Shown: piece by piece, positions 11,222-22,388 of the stretch
Layout of the letters: every line of letters begins with the position of its first letter
Numbering within the stretch: the stretch's first letter is position 1
Assembly (NCBI GenBank): GCA_009733575.1
Contig: ML769402.1
Location: 62,001 to 126,000 of the forward strand
Direction of reading: 5' to 3'
Length of the DNA: 64,000 nucleotides
DNA from: Gymnopus androsaceus JB14
Lineage: Eukaryota > Basidiomycota > Agaricomycetes > Agaricales > Omphalotaceae
Program-made: the position numbers and the translations under genes
Notes under the pieces: generated by a model
Seen by the model: the letters and a program-made list of their open reading frames with translations, nothing else
What the model was told of the DNA's origin: nothing
The model's database searches: none

Positions 11222-13846
11222 TCAATCTCCATCTCGTTTCCTGTTGCTGTCCTTCTCCCACTCCAGGTTGACACATAATTCATCGAAAATCTCCTCCTCA
11301 GTAGGACTGAGCGGATAATCCTTTGGAGGAACCATCGACATGGAGATACCCAAAGGCGCGGAGGGAGATGGGGACGGAGAGACAGACATCCTATCTTTCG
11401 CTGCGGCGGCGGCTATTAGCGTAGGATTAGGAGGTCCGGCAGGCGATGACGAGGACGAAGCCCTTGATGTCATCTCACCAAAGTTCATGCCAAACTGTCT
11501 AGCCAATGGGCCCTTGGTTAAACTATCCCTCGTTGTCCGCACAAACTCCCGAAGAGCCATCGGGAACCGTTCCACCAGAGAGTCGGATAGGAAAACATCG
11601 AGTATCGCTGCAGGGTCAGGATACATAGAGGTAATGCAATCCTTGACATAGAGTCGCACTGCTTCTAACGGGACCCAGAGACCTCTAACCTCTTGTTTAC
11701 CCTTTTTGACCACTGTAGCACCTGTAATAGCGCCAATGACAGGCTGTGGGGTCTGCGCATATTTTATGATTGGGGTAAGATTAACAAAGTCCGTATCGAT
11801 ACGTCTCAGAAGCGTATGCGGGCCTAGCGACGATTGATACACGGCGATGCCTAAAAAAGTAATATTAGGTCAGAATAAGGTAAATAGAAGTGTCGGAGAA
11901 CAAACCTGCTATATGCGTTGCAAAGATTTGAGGAATGCAGGGCTCACATGTGTTCACCACGATGGGTCCGGGTCCACCCAGGCTATCAGTATCATCGTGT
12001 CCAATCCGGATATCATTAGGGCTTACACAAGGCGGAGGTAGTTCTTTCGCCGTGCGTGGTTCCGAGCGAGTCTCGTCCTCTTCCGACTCTGAAAAGACAG
12101 AAGAGAGATTCGGACCGAACAATGGATGAGGAGGAGACCGAACCGCGGGTGAGTTCATCGATAGAGAATGGACCAATGACGAAAGACTATTGGTAATTGA
12201 AAGCTCGGATGACCGTGAAGGCGTTTCTGGTGGCAAAAACCCAGACAGCGACAATGAAGGGACTGTGCGTGAACGTGGTCGGAAGGTGGGGTAATCGTTA
12301 GTAGGAGACGTTGGAGAGACAGGAAAGGCGCCAGGAGACATTGGGAATATATCAGACTCATCGCCTAATGTGAACCCAAACGGTGTAGTGGGCGACAGGA
12401 CACTAGGTTGCCTCCAGTCCGTGAATGAGGGACCTGAGAAGGAAAGACTGAAGTCAAAGTCGTCTTCTTCCTTGATACGGCTTGGAGAAGACATGGAGGT
12501 AGCAGAGCTATTGGATGGGGACGAGGAAGGACCATGTTGATAACTCGAGTCCCATTCCCAGTCCCAAGCTGGGTAGGGAGGATCCTCTGTTTTCACAAGT
12601 GTCTCCTTGACATCCAGATCATATTCCCATTGATCTAGCAATCCCTGTACATCCTGTGGCTCTTCTTTAACTCTAAAAGTGGGCGGTTGAGCGGACGGTG
12701 AGCGAGGACCGGGAGATTCCCAAGTTGTGCTCAGCTCCTCGTCATCATTGTCGTCATCCCACTCATCAGAGAACTGAGCCTCATCTTCGTCAAAGTCTTC
12801 AGGGAAGCTACCTTGGACATTGACCTCGACATCAACATCCATAGAGAGATCGATCTCTCCTTCCGAGTCCTCTTCGTCTGAACTTTCGTCCGATGTTTCC
12901 TCATCTGAATCTGGGGGAGGAGATGCAGCTGAGGCGACAGAATAAGGAACTGATGGGGAACGACGATACAAGACTGCTGCAGCAGCGGCAGCTTCCTGTC
13001 TGACACGTGCAAGTGGGGGAAGCTTGAGTGTAAGTTTGACTTTGGCTGGGGGAGGCTGCTCGCTATCCGATGATTCGTCCGACTCGCCTTCGTCATCAGT
13101 GTCGGGGACGGAAGAAAGAGGAGACGGAGAGCGCGACGGATCACGTGTCGATGCTGGTATCGAACGCTGTTTCAAAACGCATTCTCTCGAGGAGCGACGT
13201 TTCCTTTTCTGGCCACACTGCTCGAGTTCCTTTCGTTTCTTGGGTGGAGGCGCGAGGTCTGCATAGGTTGAAAGGCGGATGCCGGCCCGGGAGAAAGGAC
13301 AAGGAGCGCCTGTTACGCGACTGAGATACCAGACTACAGTTCCCCGACGAAAGTTTGTGACTCGGGACTCTGACGACATGACCTGGCCGCCAGACGTAGA
13401 ATGCAGTGCCGGAAGCAGGTCGTCGTCGGCCGCAGTTCCTGACAGTGTATGTTTAAGCAACAAAGGCTGGTCTTGTTGTGTCTCGCAGCGCATAAGATGG
13501 GCTCGAATATATGTTGTGATCGCCTGCGACGCTGCAGAAACACTGGCAAGTATTATTTAAATATCAATTAATTAATTAATTAAGAAGCAAGTACGCACTG
13601 TTGACAGTTATAACCCATAGTCATCGTCATTTCTGAAAGGTCTTTGATAGTCATGGCCTTATTGTCGACCGACATAAAGCTTCTTCCTATGGCGAGGAGG
13701 ATTTTGCTAGCAGAATCATCGGGATGCAGAGTAACGTGTGGCGGCGGGAATTCTGGCAGTTCTGGGGGTATTGTCTGCTCTGGGCTCTGCCTGAGTCGTA
13801 CAGTGGGTTTAATAGTATGGGTCCTTGTAAAAGTATGCTGGTTCAT
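11222..13846 (-). CDS. GDS1-like winged-helix / APSES-like DNA-binding regulator
   Basis: Probable nuclear transcription regulator with two predicted DNA-binding modules. ATG 13846. Exon 1 and the start of exon 2 give the GDS1-type winged helix at about residues 45-135 (SMTVKDLSEM-like segment, GYNCQHVSAASQAITTYIRAHL, CETQQDQPLLLKHTLSG, DDDLLPALHSTSGG). A long disordered middle follows, with KKRKELEQCGQKRKRR (nuclear localisation type), acidic runs and Ser/Pro-rich stretches. Near residue 620 begins an APSES/KilA-N-like region: IFATHIAGIAVYQSSLGPHTLLRRIDTDFVNLTPIIKYA, then VRGLWVPLEAVRLYV and ILDVFLSDSLVERFP. The introns are about 13604-13555 and about 11910-11857. The given frame stops at 11222, but the next frame (11283 down to 10930) continues with a basic RRSKRVADAL-type tail, so one extra base near 11225-11280 may hide about 95 more residues. 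Confidence 0.75.
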
Positions 13847-15179
13847 ATAATGAAACGAAAAGTCGGAAAGAGGGAAAGTTGGGGGATTTGAAAGATCAAA
13901 AAAAGATCATTCAACTACTTACATGAGATCTGAACCCTGGGAAACAATAGTTCCGTCACTCCTGAGTTGACATGAATCTATATTGCGGCCTGATGGCCGC
14001 TTCCGGCATCACAATCACATGGTCTTCCTAATAAGTACATACGTCACTCACTCTTTGAACAGCAACAAAGAAAGAAAAACCAAAGCGCAACGTGTATATC
14101 GCAAGCACAACGCAGAACAAAGAAAAGCAAAGCTGCCTCAAGGCCTCAACTTTGGAGCTTACATTTCCACCCCTGTACGTTTCCTAAAAAGTCTCTTTAC
14201 GGTGAGCCAGGCTTTCACATTTTAAACTCATCAGTATCAAAGGAGGCACGATAGAAACCATCTACTAGCGTATTGAATGTACTGGCCAAAGATGGACGTC
14301 ACTGGAAGTGAATAATCTATACTTGGGTACAAGAGGGATCGAATCTTCGCGCATTCTGTCACTCAATCCCCGGGGGCTCTGCCCAGTTAGCTCTGCTGTG
14401 GTATGTATAATCCGGAGCCAATTCGTAAAGTCCTCTCAAACCTCGCAGCGGCACCTTTTCCGATTGTATAATATTTTTGAAATGCAGCGGCGGAGCTCCC
14501 TATCTGACGACAGTTATTATCTTAAAATGAACCCCTACCGCCTTAGCAACGGCGCGATCCTGATTCACCGGAAGACTGGCCCACAATGCTCAGCTTGAGC
14601 ATCTAGCAGTACCAAGCGCTGCAGTAGCATCGAATCGAATAATTGAAGGGATACGCAAGCATCGGAAGGCAAGCTTCACTAGCCGGAGCTGCGCAGTACA
14701 GCCATTGCCAATCTTCGTTGCGTCCACTACCCTTGCTTTTTGAGGAGGTGGCGCGTTTAACATTCCTTTTGTTGCGGGCAAACCCGCAAGATGCAGGGAA
14801 AGATTACTTTGTTTCGGACCATGGCCAGCTGGTGAGTACAGGGATCATCTACAAGTTGTGTCATTTGATTGCTGATTTCGTATGTTTATTTCGTGAAAAT
14901 TGCCACTTCATCTAGCATCGCCAACGTTCTCAAAGCCATCACTGCCAGTGTCCTCTTCCTTGGTTGGTCTGAACGAGTAGGGTCATATAGATGATGATTA
15001 TCCCTTTTTCGGGTCCCGGGGTACAGCGGCAGCGGCATGCGAGGGAAATACCAATCGGCTCATGCACTGTCTTCGTATTATGGAGCATCAGCGCTCCGGA
15101 TATCTCTCGATATGTTGTTGTTGAAGTATCAACCTCGGTATATACTGGTTGCCCGACCCAGAACCCAGAATACATTGCG
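13847..15179. other. Intergenic region with an ATTA microsatellite nearby, no gene seen
   Basis: No convincing coding region on either strand. A short ATTA tandem repeat lies just downstream, inside the first intron of the regulator (about 13565-13583). Short open frames such as 13983-14225 and 14308-14598 lack domains and plausible splice partners. The right part (14600-15180) may already contain highly decayed coding material, but nothing is alignable by eye. Confidence 0.45.
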
Positions 15180-16560
15180 AACTTCCAGAGTCGTTCCAGA
15201 GCTTCAATTTGAACACGATACAACGGACATCCTCTCATTGGTCAATCGGCTATTGCGACGGATTAGTTTGCCATTCCTCTTCGCATACTTGCAGGTCAAA
15301 GATTTAGAAACGTCGTAGAAAAGTTTAGGGACTAGGGCCCGTTATTCCCAGCTACTCTCGCAAAGTATACTTTCTTTCTTATTTTGCACTACTAGTATTA
15401 GTTTAACAATCCTAGGACCCTGATATTGAGTAGGCTCTTCCAGCGCGACGAGGAGGGGATGGAGATTTTATGCGAATCACTTCGTCGTCTCAAACGTCTT
15501 GTGTGTGTTGATGTCATCTCCGAATTGACCATCCCATTTCTCAATGCACTCTATGAGCATCCCTAGCGTCTCTACGATTCTCGTCGATGACCTTCCCAAA
15601 GAATCCGCATTCGATCTATTAAAATTCGTGTGCAAGTGATTCGAATTAGGGCGATCCGAATTGGTTGATCTAGCTATTGTTGGCTAGCACCAAGATTCGC
15701 GCGCGGTATGAAGGTTTCACAACTTCTTATCTACTTATCAACCTGAACTATTCACGTATGTGTTCGGACTACGCACTTTCAACAGCCTTTGCGAACTTGA
15801 CCTGTTGATGAGGTATCTTCCTGTCACGGTTTCGTGGCTCCCAGGAATTTACAGCTGCTCATCAATTGAAGAAATAAGATCAGGTTCATAGATGAGCGCG
15901 TTGTTTTTTTCTCGATCGCCACACATTCCCTTTCATCTCTAGGTTCAGTTTCGTCGAGGAAGTGCGTAAAAGACAGCTTTCTGATGCTTATTCTATCATG
16001 CGTCTATCTCTCAGTCGACCGGCTATTTACTCGTCTTCCACTGAGAAGTGGCGCGTCGCTGGATTAACGATAATCGTCAAGTCGTCTTTAATCGAAATCC
16101 TCTGCCTCATTCTCATTTATTCTTCATTCCCTGAAATCCAAACATTGACGCTCACGTTTGAGAGGTAGATTTGACATATCACATCGTAAGTGCTTTTGCG
16201 TCTAGAGTCTTCTCTCGTTTGCTGACAGTCTCCCTAGGATGATGTTATCGCTATCCTTCGTCTCTTTTCGTCACTTGAAATATTGGCCTTGCATTTTTCG
16301 ATCAAGCGACTTCATTTTGGACGTGAAAACCCATGGCGTGCGCTTGCTCGTGTCGGGAACACTGGTCAGCTTGAAGTACCCTCAGCTGCTGATAGAGCAG
16401 AAACTGGAATATTATGGTATGCTTCCCGCCTTGCGCAGCGTAATACATCTCTGCAGGCCTTCGATATCCTCGAAGAAGCCTATTACGATGAAGATTTGGC
16501 CGCCGGTACGTCAAAGGGTGGCTCTATGTGGTGAATGCACCTAGCGGTGGTCGAGAGGTC
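15180..16560 (+). pseudogene. Decayed F-box/LRR-type gene remnant
   Basis: Pieces of coding sequence in several frames, broken by stops, resemble the large Agaricomycete F-box-like family. They include DTTDILSLVNRLLRRISLPFLF near 15215-15290 (the helix after an F-box), EGMEILCESLRRLKRL near 15450-15500, SSFPEIQTLTLTFER near 16120-16165, and a C-terminal-looking FDILEEAYYDEDLAAG near 16460-16505. No single open frame joins them, and candidate introns do not rescue the stops. I call it a pseudogene. Family assignment is by general resemblance (leucine-rich helices and strands) and is uncertain. Confidence 0.4.
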
Positions 16561-16956
16561 ATTGGACCGCTAATGAAAACCTGAATCATACGAAGAAACC
16601 GTGACTGACAACCTGTGATATTTTGCATGAATATATCAGAGCTTCCGAGAAGTTGTCAATTGTCCTGCATATTCTCTGGACTTTGTCTCCTCTGGCCCGG
16701 TGTGTTTAATTTTATCACTTCCAAAACGTAGGGTATTTTGTCCCCACTATTAACAGAGTATGGTTTTTGCTTTTTGCTACGTTCAATATGAATATCCAAC
16801 AGTCTCAGGACGCTCTGATATCCTCCTGCTTTGAATCCTTGGAACCACTTGCAATAAACAGTGTACCGTCTTTTGTCGGATTTTTGATCGAGTTTAGAGT
16901 TCAAGCTCTTTCAAGTTCGCCAGTGAACTGAGGCTAAAGATGCTTCCATATTCACA

Positions 16957-17400
16957 TTGATGCTTAACTCCGTTGAGAAGGTACTCAAGGTTGTCCTTGT
17001 CGATGGTTCAACCCGTATCCCTAAAATCCAAGCACTCGTATCAAAGGACTTTGGTGGCCGTCAGTCGAACATGGCGCTGCTGTGCAAGCCGCCATCCTTA
17101 CTGGCCAGACCTCTACGCAAAACAAGGACTTGCTCCTCCTCGATGTAGCTTTATCTCTCGGTGTTGTCATGCAAGGTGACGTTTTTGGTATGGTCGTTCC
17201 TCGACACGCCTATCCCCACCAACAAGTTACGGGTTTTCATCAACATCGAGGACAACTAGACCACTGTCGCTTTCCCCGTGTACATCTTGCTTTTGTTCAA
17301 CGGTGCTCAACTATTGCAGAACCTTCTGCTTGGAGAATTCCCTGCCATACGGATTCCCATGCCCCCAAAAAGTCAAGTGTTCGAGGAGGAAGTGTGAGAT
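16957..17400 (+). pseudogene. Hsp70 gene fragment
   Basis: A stretch of Hsp70-like coding sequence covers the end of the ATPase domain and the start of the substrate-binding domain. [23 protein letters not shown] (compare the Hsp70 signature GGSTRIPK), [37 protein letters not shown] and [12 protein letters not shown] appear in order but in three different frames, with at least four frame changes and a stop. The order and spacing match cytosolic Hsp70 (SSB-like: MQGDVF). There is no start, no 5' ATPase region and no C-terminus. This is a truncated, dead copy; the functional parent gene is not in the window. Confidence 0.75.
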
Positions 17401-17429
17401 AGCGTAAAAAGTCATAATCATAGTGGTCG

Positions 17430-18070
17430 ATTCTCAGGTGGATATGCGAGCACTAGATGTGACCATTAAGTTAGTAATTTTTTCAATTGTTCTGCCAGAA
17501 ACGTCAATACTTCTAATAAAGAGTTGATAAAGAGGGAGAGAATGAGGTCCTTCTAATTTGAATATTGTGTAGATTGGGTACATCCAAGGATGCCTGGATT
17601 TTCGTTGTTCATTTCCCTCGATCGAAAAAGTGACTTCTTCCAACTGAGGAAAAAAGAGCGCGGTAGACAGAAAAGCGCATGGTATAGTCCTGCATACCTG
17701 GATATATCCAACGTTGACGAAAATCCAAGATTTGCTCCGGGAAGTTGAACTGTCGACACTGTCTAAAGTAAAGCTCTATCATTAAAGCATAGCTTGGACC
17801 AAAGTCGAGGAGTCGCAAGAACGACCTTTCTCCAAGCCGCACATACACTGGCCCGGGAAAGATTGTTCATGTATAAAACGATGGTATGCTTGGAATAGAA
17901 AATACCATCCTCAGGAAGACGTGTAAGCGATTTCGGAAAGGATCTCCATAATTCGACGGACAGGCGAGAGGATTCTTCCAAACGAAGCGAGCTCGACTAG
18001 CTTCGTGTCTCTTTGACAAGTCCGAGATTTGAACCTCGAGGCTCTTCACCTTCGGTTCGGTTTGGGACAT
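17430..18070 (-). pseudogene. Frameshifted F-box protein gene
   Basis: Reading from ATG 18070, MSQTEPKVKSLEVQISDLSKRHEASRA looks like the N-terminal coiled segment of fungal F-box proteins. The F-box itself appears in the next frame (LSPVRRIMEILSEIAY near 17950-17990), and its second half in the third frame (NLSRASVCAAWRKVVLATPRLWSKLCF near 17785-17865). A further leucine/aromatic-rich frame runs to about 17610. Three frame changes in 450 bp with no splice sites to explain them mark it as a pseudogene, unless several are sequence errors. F-box proteins are SCF ubiquitin-ligase adaptors. Confidence 0.6.
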
Positions 18071-18572
18071 TTGACTTGAAAGGATTTAGGAAGGACATTT
18101 CGCTTGGTTGTAGTGCTATTCGCTCCCTTATGCACATCTGATCTCGCTCATTTGACTTGAAGGCTTTCCACCTAGGTCTCTGCTTCGGATATTCGCTTTC
18201 GAAGGAACAATATACCAGGCCATAACTTGTACAAGGTCAATAGCATCATGACTTGTATGAATCAGACGATTGACATAGTTTCTATAATGCATGCATGCGT
18301 AGAGAGAGAGAGAAACATACAGTGACATATGTATGAAAAAGTGGAATACAGCACTCTGGAACCCGATTGCTCTTGTACAAAATTACAAGCTTCTGCAAAA
18401 GACCGATCCCGAAAGATAGTGAAGAGTGGAAAATAATGTACAAGGTAAGATACTTCATACTGGGAATAAAACGAGGCATTGTACAAAAAGGAATCGGACG
18501 GAAAGTTGATAAATAACGCAATAAGAACGAGACCAAGTACAACGAAGACCCAAGGGAACAGAGAAGAGATCT
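18071..18572. other. Intergenic, 3' flank of histone H1 copy 2
   Basis: Non-coding by inspection. It contains a short GA microsatellite (about 18300-18313). Open frames here on the minus strand (18128-18542) are hydrophobic or Ser-rich without domains, and probably reflect the 3' UTR of the H1 gene. Confidence 0.45.
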
Positions 18573-19900
18573 CTATGCCTTAACCGTGCGTCCACTGCGG
18601 GATTTGGTCGTTGCCGGCTTGGGCTTGGCAGCAGCAGGCTTCGAAGCGGCTTTCTTTGTCGTTTTCTTTGCTGCGGTCTTGGCTTTGGAGGTAGCGGAAG
18701 TTCCTGTCACAGCCTACAAGGAAGAGTTAGACGAGGTTTCATGAACCCGGAAATCTTACGCACCTTTTTGGCTGGAGCACGCTTCGCCGTCGTCGTCTTC
18801 TTGGTGGCCGTCGAAGCCTTGGGTTTGGCGATAACTTTCTTTGCGGCGACGACCTAGACGTAGATAGTCAGCACTAAAAAAAACACGAAGATGAATTAAC
18901 GAACCTTCTTCGTCGCCGGGGCCTTAGTCGCGGCTTTGGTGGACTTGGCAGTGGTGGTAGACTTTTTGGCTGGAGCCTTAGTGGCTGCCTTCGATTTAGT
19001 GGTAGCAGCTTTGGTGGTCTTGGACTTCGTCTACAAGCGAGTAACAGTTAGACGAAGGTTTTTAAAACAAAAAAACGAATCAGACTCACCGTAGCTTTAG
19101 TGGCTGCTGCTTTGCTGGCCGGCTTCTTCGTAGTCTTGGAGGCAGAGGTCTTGGAAGGAGGCTTCGCGTTCTGTTAGCAAAGTGAATAATAGAACGACGA
19201 GACAAAAGACAACAAGAACAAACCTCCTTGGAAGCATCGGGCTTGGTCTTGGGAGCGAGCTTGACTCGACCAGAAGGACCTAATAACGATGGAGATGAAT
19301 GAGCTCAAAGTACACGATAGAAACCATGGAGCACGAACCCTTGGGGAGCACAAAGATGTTCTTCTCGGTACCGGAAGAAAGAGCGCGGGAGAGCTGGGTG
19401 TTCTGAGCCTGGCCAATTTCGAGTTTGTATTTGTCTTCGACAAACCTAGAACAGAGACGATTAGCATGGCGAAATACGCATAAGAAAAGAAAGCCCCACT
19501 TCTTGATCTGAGGGCGAGAAACACCGATACGAGCATCCTCGCGATTCTCAGCGATGCATTCCTAATTGGGCGATGAACGATGTGAGTAAGATAAGGCAGG
19601 GCGAGAGATAAAAAGCTACCTTGATCATGTCAATCCAACTGCAAAAAAGGTAAACGTTGGTTTACTATGGTATTCATTGAACGAAACAACATACGTAGGA
19701 TGATTGGGAGTAGCTTTGGCGGCTTTGGGCTTGGCGGCTTTCTTGGTCGCAGCTTTCTTAGTCGCAGGAGACTTTTTCGTGCCACTCGCCTTGGAAGCTG
19801 GTTTGGCGGTAGAAGCTGGCTTGGCCGCAGTCGCACTGGCAGTAGATTTGGCAGGAGAGGCAGCACCGGCGTTGGATTTAGCAGGAGAGGCGGACGACAT
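18573..19900 (-). CDS. Linker histone H1 (copy 2)
   Basis: Second linker histone. ATG 19900 starts MSSASPAKSNAGAASPAKS, a longer Ser/Pro/Ala/Lys-rich head than in copy 1 (about 65 residues). The globular domain follows: NHPTWIDMIK, ECIAENREDARIGVSRPQIKKF, EDKYKLEIGQAQNTQLSRALSSG, NIFVLPKG and PSGRVKLAP. The C-terminal tail is built from AKK/TTK repeats and ends TTKSRSGRTVKA at TAG 18573-18575. About eight exons separated by short introns, about 297 residues. Globular-domain introns fall at the same codons as in copy 1 (after DMIK, after IKK, within the KG-PSG junction, after KE), while the tail introns differ. The frame is intact. Confidence 0.93.
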
Positions 19901-20338
19901 TGTGAAAATAGGGGATTGTTGTTGTTGGAGAGAGAAAAGTTGGATTCAACGAAGATGTTATCGACGATGTCAGCAGAGACGATAGAGGATTGGAGCAGAA
20001 AGGCGGGATACTCTCGAGTCTTGATGATGGTTTGGGTCAAAGTTGGTTAAAAGAGGCACTGACATAAGCGCGCTCTTTATAGGGAAAGGTACCACAACTC
20101 ATGTGACCAGCGCGTCGGTTGAATCACGCGTCTGAATCTCTGTTGAAAACAATAAACAAACGACACGACACTGCCACACAGATCAGCAGTATAAATACGG
20201 ATGTGTGTCCGCGCGCACCTGCTTCTATTCCCTCTGCTGTATTATTACACTGTATAGCTTCGACTTGGATCTTGAAAGAAAGTTTCTCAATAGATTCCTC
20301 CTGGCTTTCTGAAAGAAATATACAATCTATTCAATAAA
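19901..20338. promoter_or_regulatory. Upstream region of histone H1 copy 2
   Basis: A 438-bp spacer between the H1 start and the stop of the upstream minus-strand gene. A TTTATAG-type TATA candidate lies at about 20074-20080, roughly 175 bp upstream of the ATG. No coding region is seen. The promoter assignment is positional. Confidence 0.35.
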
Positions 20339-22388
20339 CTACTTCTTCTCAGTTACTAGACGGAATGCTCCGTTCGTAAGTACTTGAATTTTAACACCAA
20401 GATTAACCCATCCATCTTCATCGTCACCGTTTCCACTCGACGACCCACTTTCGCCAGCGCGTACATTGACATAACCGCTCGCACTCTCCAGATCCTCACC
20501 CGCAAGCAACTTGGTCACTGGAGGACCACGTACAGTCAATACACCTATTGGATCAGCTCCCGCCTCGACAGCAGTATCGTCCAGACCAAGTAATTTCGCT
20601 TCAACCGAGACTGTCGGTGGACCAACGACGGCAAGTGTACTGGCCTCTTCAAGTGCTGGAAAGTCTTGCAAGTCGAGGGCGTTAGAGGCAAAGACAGGTC
20701 CGGCTACGACGGGGTGTGTCAAGGCGTTGATGATGGGGCATGAAAGCGCTACTCGAGCAGGCGTAAGGACTTTTGCGGGTAATGAGCCTAAACACACTAT
20801 TAGCGTTTGTTAGATGGAAGAGAGTATATAACACACCTTCACCGACAACGACCATCCTAAAAGTTCCCGCGCCTTCACCAACGACTCGTGCTCTCGCACC
20901 ATCATAAACAAGACGGTCCCACAAGCTATCTTTGCTCACAAACCCTTCGCTGATACCAGCAAGTTTGTGCCTCCAAGCAAACAAGTTTGTTACAAAGCTT
21001 TTCTTTGCTTCTCTCAGGATCGCGTTAGTGAGAAGTTCCAAATGCGATGGCTTGAGAAACAAAACGGTAGCAGATGGGATAGAGTAGAGCTGGGCAGAGA
21101 GAACATCGGCAATGTCTTGTTTCACGGTAACTAGAAAGAACGGGTCAATAGTTGCGGATTTACCTTGAACGCAAACACACCTTCATCCAAACGGAACAAC
21201 TTGGAGCTTTCGGTAGTTGCAAAAGATGCACCCTCAAAAATGGCAGTGTAAGCGATAGAACGACCATAAGCTCCACCCATCGAATGGCTAGACACTATTG
21301 TATCAAGAGACGAGAGCATTGACGAGATCGGGAAAAGCGCATGTATAGCAGCTACGCCTGCCGTGAGGTTTGTGTGAGTGAGCTGAGTTCCTTGAATGTG
21401 GCCGTTGGAATCGTTGAAGAATGAGACGCTGAAAACATCCGAAGGTTCTTGGACAAGGCATCAGTAAGCATCGTACAAAGTTGGTTTTTGAAAGCTTACT
21501 GGGCAAGGGGCTCATAATTTTGGAGTTTTTGATACCCTCCCTCTCCACATCAGCCCAGACCAATACTTTGACCTTGCTAGCAACACTGGCCATGACATTA
21601 GCGCTGGGTTCACCAACAACGACGATAGTGTGGTGTCGACCTTCTTCTCCGGCGTCGTAAATGAGCTCCAACAGAGTAGGAAGGAATTCAGCATGCGTGA
21701 TGATGGCAGACGGAGGATGCGTTTCGAGAACAGGTGATAGCAAGTTGGGTGAGGTCAATGTCATGGAAGGGATGGAATGTGAAGACAGTGCCAGATCAGC
21801 AATAAGGAACTCTAGAGTTTGGTTAGACAGATTTAGAACAATATATGCAGCTACGTACCAATGCAGTCGTTGAGCAAGAGCAAAACATTGGATTCCTGAG
21901 CCTGGAGGCCAGCCAGTCGAAGAATTCCAGTACCAAATGAAGCTACACGGTCTTGAAGCGTAGCGTTGGTAATCTGAGCTTTTTCAGGATACAAAAGACG
22001 CAAGATGAATGAGAGTTTTTTTTTTACCTTTGTATTCCAAAGTGTGCGTGGTCCATCCAGTTCAGAGCGAACCAAATCAGAAATAACTTGGACGTCCTTG
22101 TGAGGCCGAATGGGAAACTAGAGCAGAGCCAAATTTAGTGGATGCACATTGGAAGTACTAGAGATGGATTCCTACACGATTCATCAAGCCAGTTCCATAG
22201 TTTCTGTAGATGGCACTTTCTCCGGGGTTTCTGACTCTTGCTACCTCGCTTTGTCGACCGAGTAGAATGGGGTGGACGAGAGGCTGAGGTCGATAGAATG
22301 TACGGAGCAGGAAAACAGTGCCTGCGATAAGACCGAGAAGGATGGTCAGGTCGTCTGTGACGAGCAAGTCCGAAGTCGAAAAGGCCAT
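20339..22388 (-). CDS. Membrane-anchored acyl-CoA-synthetase-like protein, probably inactive
   Basis: ATG 22388 (MAFSTSDLLV). A membrane anchor lies at residues 12-32 (LTILLGLIAGTVFLLRTFY), followed by HPILLGRQSEVARVRNPGESAIYRNYG, as in long-chain acyl-CoA synthetases. The rest follows the AMP-binding fold: NVLLLLNDCIEFLIADLAL, then FFNDSNGHIQGTQLTHTNLTAGVAA in place of the Ser/Thr/Gly-rich ATP loop, then a SHSMGGAYGRSIAY counterpart of motif A4. No YGLTET motif is visible. PTVSVEAKLLGLDD and VLTVRGPPVTKLL align with the distal region. DGWVNLGVKIQVLTNGAFRLV stands where an HTGD motif is expected, and the protein ends at EKK (TAG 20339), before the C-terminal lid domain. Family membership is clear. 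Loss of the ATP-binding and catalytic residues implies a pseudoenzyme or a divergent function. About seven exons, frame intact. Confidence 0.75.

Noticed and set aside
18020..18045. tRNA-like B-box (GATTTGAACCTCGAG)
   Set aside because: No A-box or cloverleaf around it; it lies in the F-box pseudogene frame.
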